Positions 5,132-5,497 of a stretch of 5,497 nucleotides of DNA are shown one piece after another. Origin of the DNA: Betaproteobacteria bacterium (GTDB lineage Bacteria; Pseudomonadota; Gammaproteobacteria; Burkholderiales; UBA9220); assembly GCA_003519965.1 (NCBI GenBank), contig DOVS01000216.1:1-5497 (forward strand). Direction: 5' to 3'. The position numbers and the translations under genes are program-made. The notes under the pieces were generated by a model. It searched no databases. It worked only from the letters and a program-made list of their open reading frames with translations, and had not been told where the DNA came from. Position 1 is the first letter of the stretch; each line of letters begins with the position of its first letter.

Positions 5132-5497
5132 ATGTTGAAGGATGCTATCGATCTGAACGCCATCCGCCGGGTGCTGGTCATTAAACTCCGCCACCACGGC
5201 GATGTATTGCTCACGTCGCCGGTATTCAACGTGCTGAAAAACCACGCGCCCCACTTGGAAATTGACGCCTTGGTTTATCAAGACACGGCGGAGATGCTCA
5301 CGCTGCATCCGGCGATTCGCACGGTCCATTGCATCGATAAAAATTGGAAGGCGCTAGGACCCATCGGCCGGGCGCGGGCCGAATGGCGGCTGGCGTCCAC
5401 GCTCAAAGCGCAACATTACGATTGGGTGGCGCACTTGACGCCCCACCCGCGCGGCGCCTGGTTGAAACGTTTTATCGGCGCGCCCTATGGCGTAGCC
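5132..5497 (+). CDS. waaQ: Glycosyltransferase family 9, LPS heptosyltransferase III-like, 5' part
   Basis: The frame runs from ATG 5132 to the window edge (122 codons, incomplete). It opens MLKDAIDLNAIRRVLVIKLR. Residues 14-31, VLVIKLRHHGDVLLTSPV, are the first beta-strand and loop of the GT-B fold with the HGD motif (22-24) typical of ADP-heptose transferases. The later IDALVYQDTAEMLTLHP (44-60) and the YDWVAHLTPHPRGAWLKRFIGAP stretch (96-118) resemble E. coli WaaQ, as I recall it, more than WaaC or WaaF. It should add a heptose to the LPS inner core at the cytoplasmic face of the inner membrane. No Shine-Dalgarno sequence is visible. It is divergent from the B12 uptake genes and probably functionally unrelated to them. 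The subfamily call is less certain than the family because most of the protein is missing. Confidence 0.85.
   Translation, partial: MLKDAIDLNAIRRVLVIKLRHHGDVLLTSPVFNVLKNHAPHLEIDALVYQDTAEMLTLHPAIRTVHCIDKNWKALGPIGRARAEWRLASTLKAQHYDWVAHLTPHPRGAWLKRFIGAPYGVA

Noticed and set aside
4534..5184. A 216-codon open frame on the plus strand
   Set aside because: It runs antisense through the btuB 5' end and the riboswitch, then into the heptosyltransferase gene in a different frame; the riboswitch explains this DNA.
1..5497. A new defence, mobile or biosynthetic system
   Set aside because: All coding sequence is assigned to well-known housekeeping or uptake families in conserved order; no transposase, integrase, repeats array or unusual gene cluster is present.

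Overview
This is a GC-rich chromosomal window from a bacterium that is almost certainly a gammaproteobacterium. The main evidence is the conserved block zapA - 6S RNA - 5-formyltetrahydrofolate cyclo-ligase, preceded by a small ZapB-like coiled-coil gene. The BtuB/BtuF pair and a WaaQ-type LPS heptosyltransferase point to the same Gram-negative group. I cannot name a genus from the sequence alone.

Layout, right to left because most genes are on the minus strand. At the right edge (5132-5497, plus strand) is the 5' part of a family 9 glycosyltransferase resembling heptosyltransferase III of LPS core synthesis. It is divergently transcribed from a cobalamin-uptake unit on the minus strand. That unit has an extended -10 promoter (5072-5080), a full cobalamin riboswitch (about 4872-5057), a roughly 150-base expression platform, btuB (outer-membrane TonB-dependent B12 receptor, GTG start at 4722) and btuF (periplasmic B12-binding protein). 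The riboswitch should lower receptor synthesis when cobalamin is plentiful. BtuB and BtuF cover the outer-membrane and periplasmic steps of uptake; the inner-membrane BtuCD genes are not in the window.

Next on the minus strand comes a cell-division/regulatory block. A consensus-like sigma70 promoter (1901-1930) drives a 66-residue coiled-coil protein (1694-1894), which overlaps zapA (1386-1697) by four bases. 6S RNA (about 1207-1383) begins only a few bases after the zapA stop. A 461-base interval follows (746-1206) with no convincing gene. It holds hairpins, including a likely minus-strand terminator at 805-836 and an unexplained plus-strand terminator-like element at 1102-1126. Then come the 5-formyl-THF cyclo-ligase gene (101-745) and, overlapping its end by 20 bases, the start of an EVE/PUA-like domain gene that runs off the left edge.

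I found no mobile element, CRISPR array, tRNA or obviously novel system. The most interesting points are regulatory: two promoters placed so that their transcripts would begin at or next to the ATG (leaderless), 6S RNA abutting zapA, mutually exclusive pairings downstream of the riboswitch, and the unexplained hairpins between 6S RNA and the cyclo-ligase gene.
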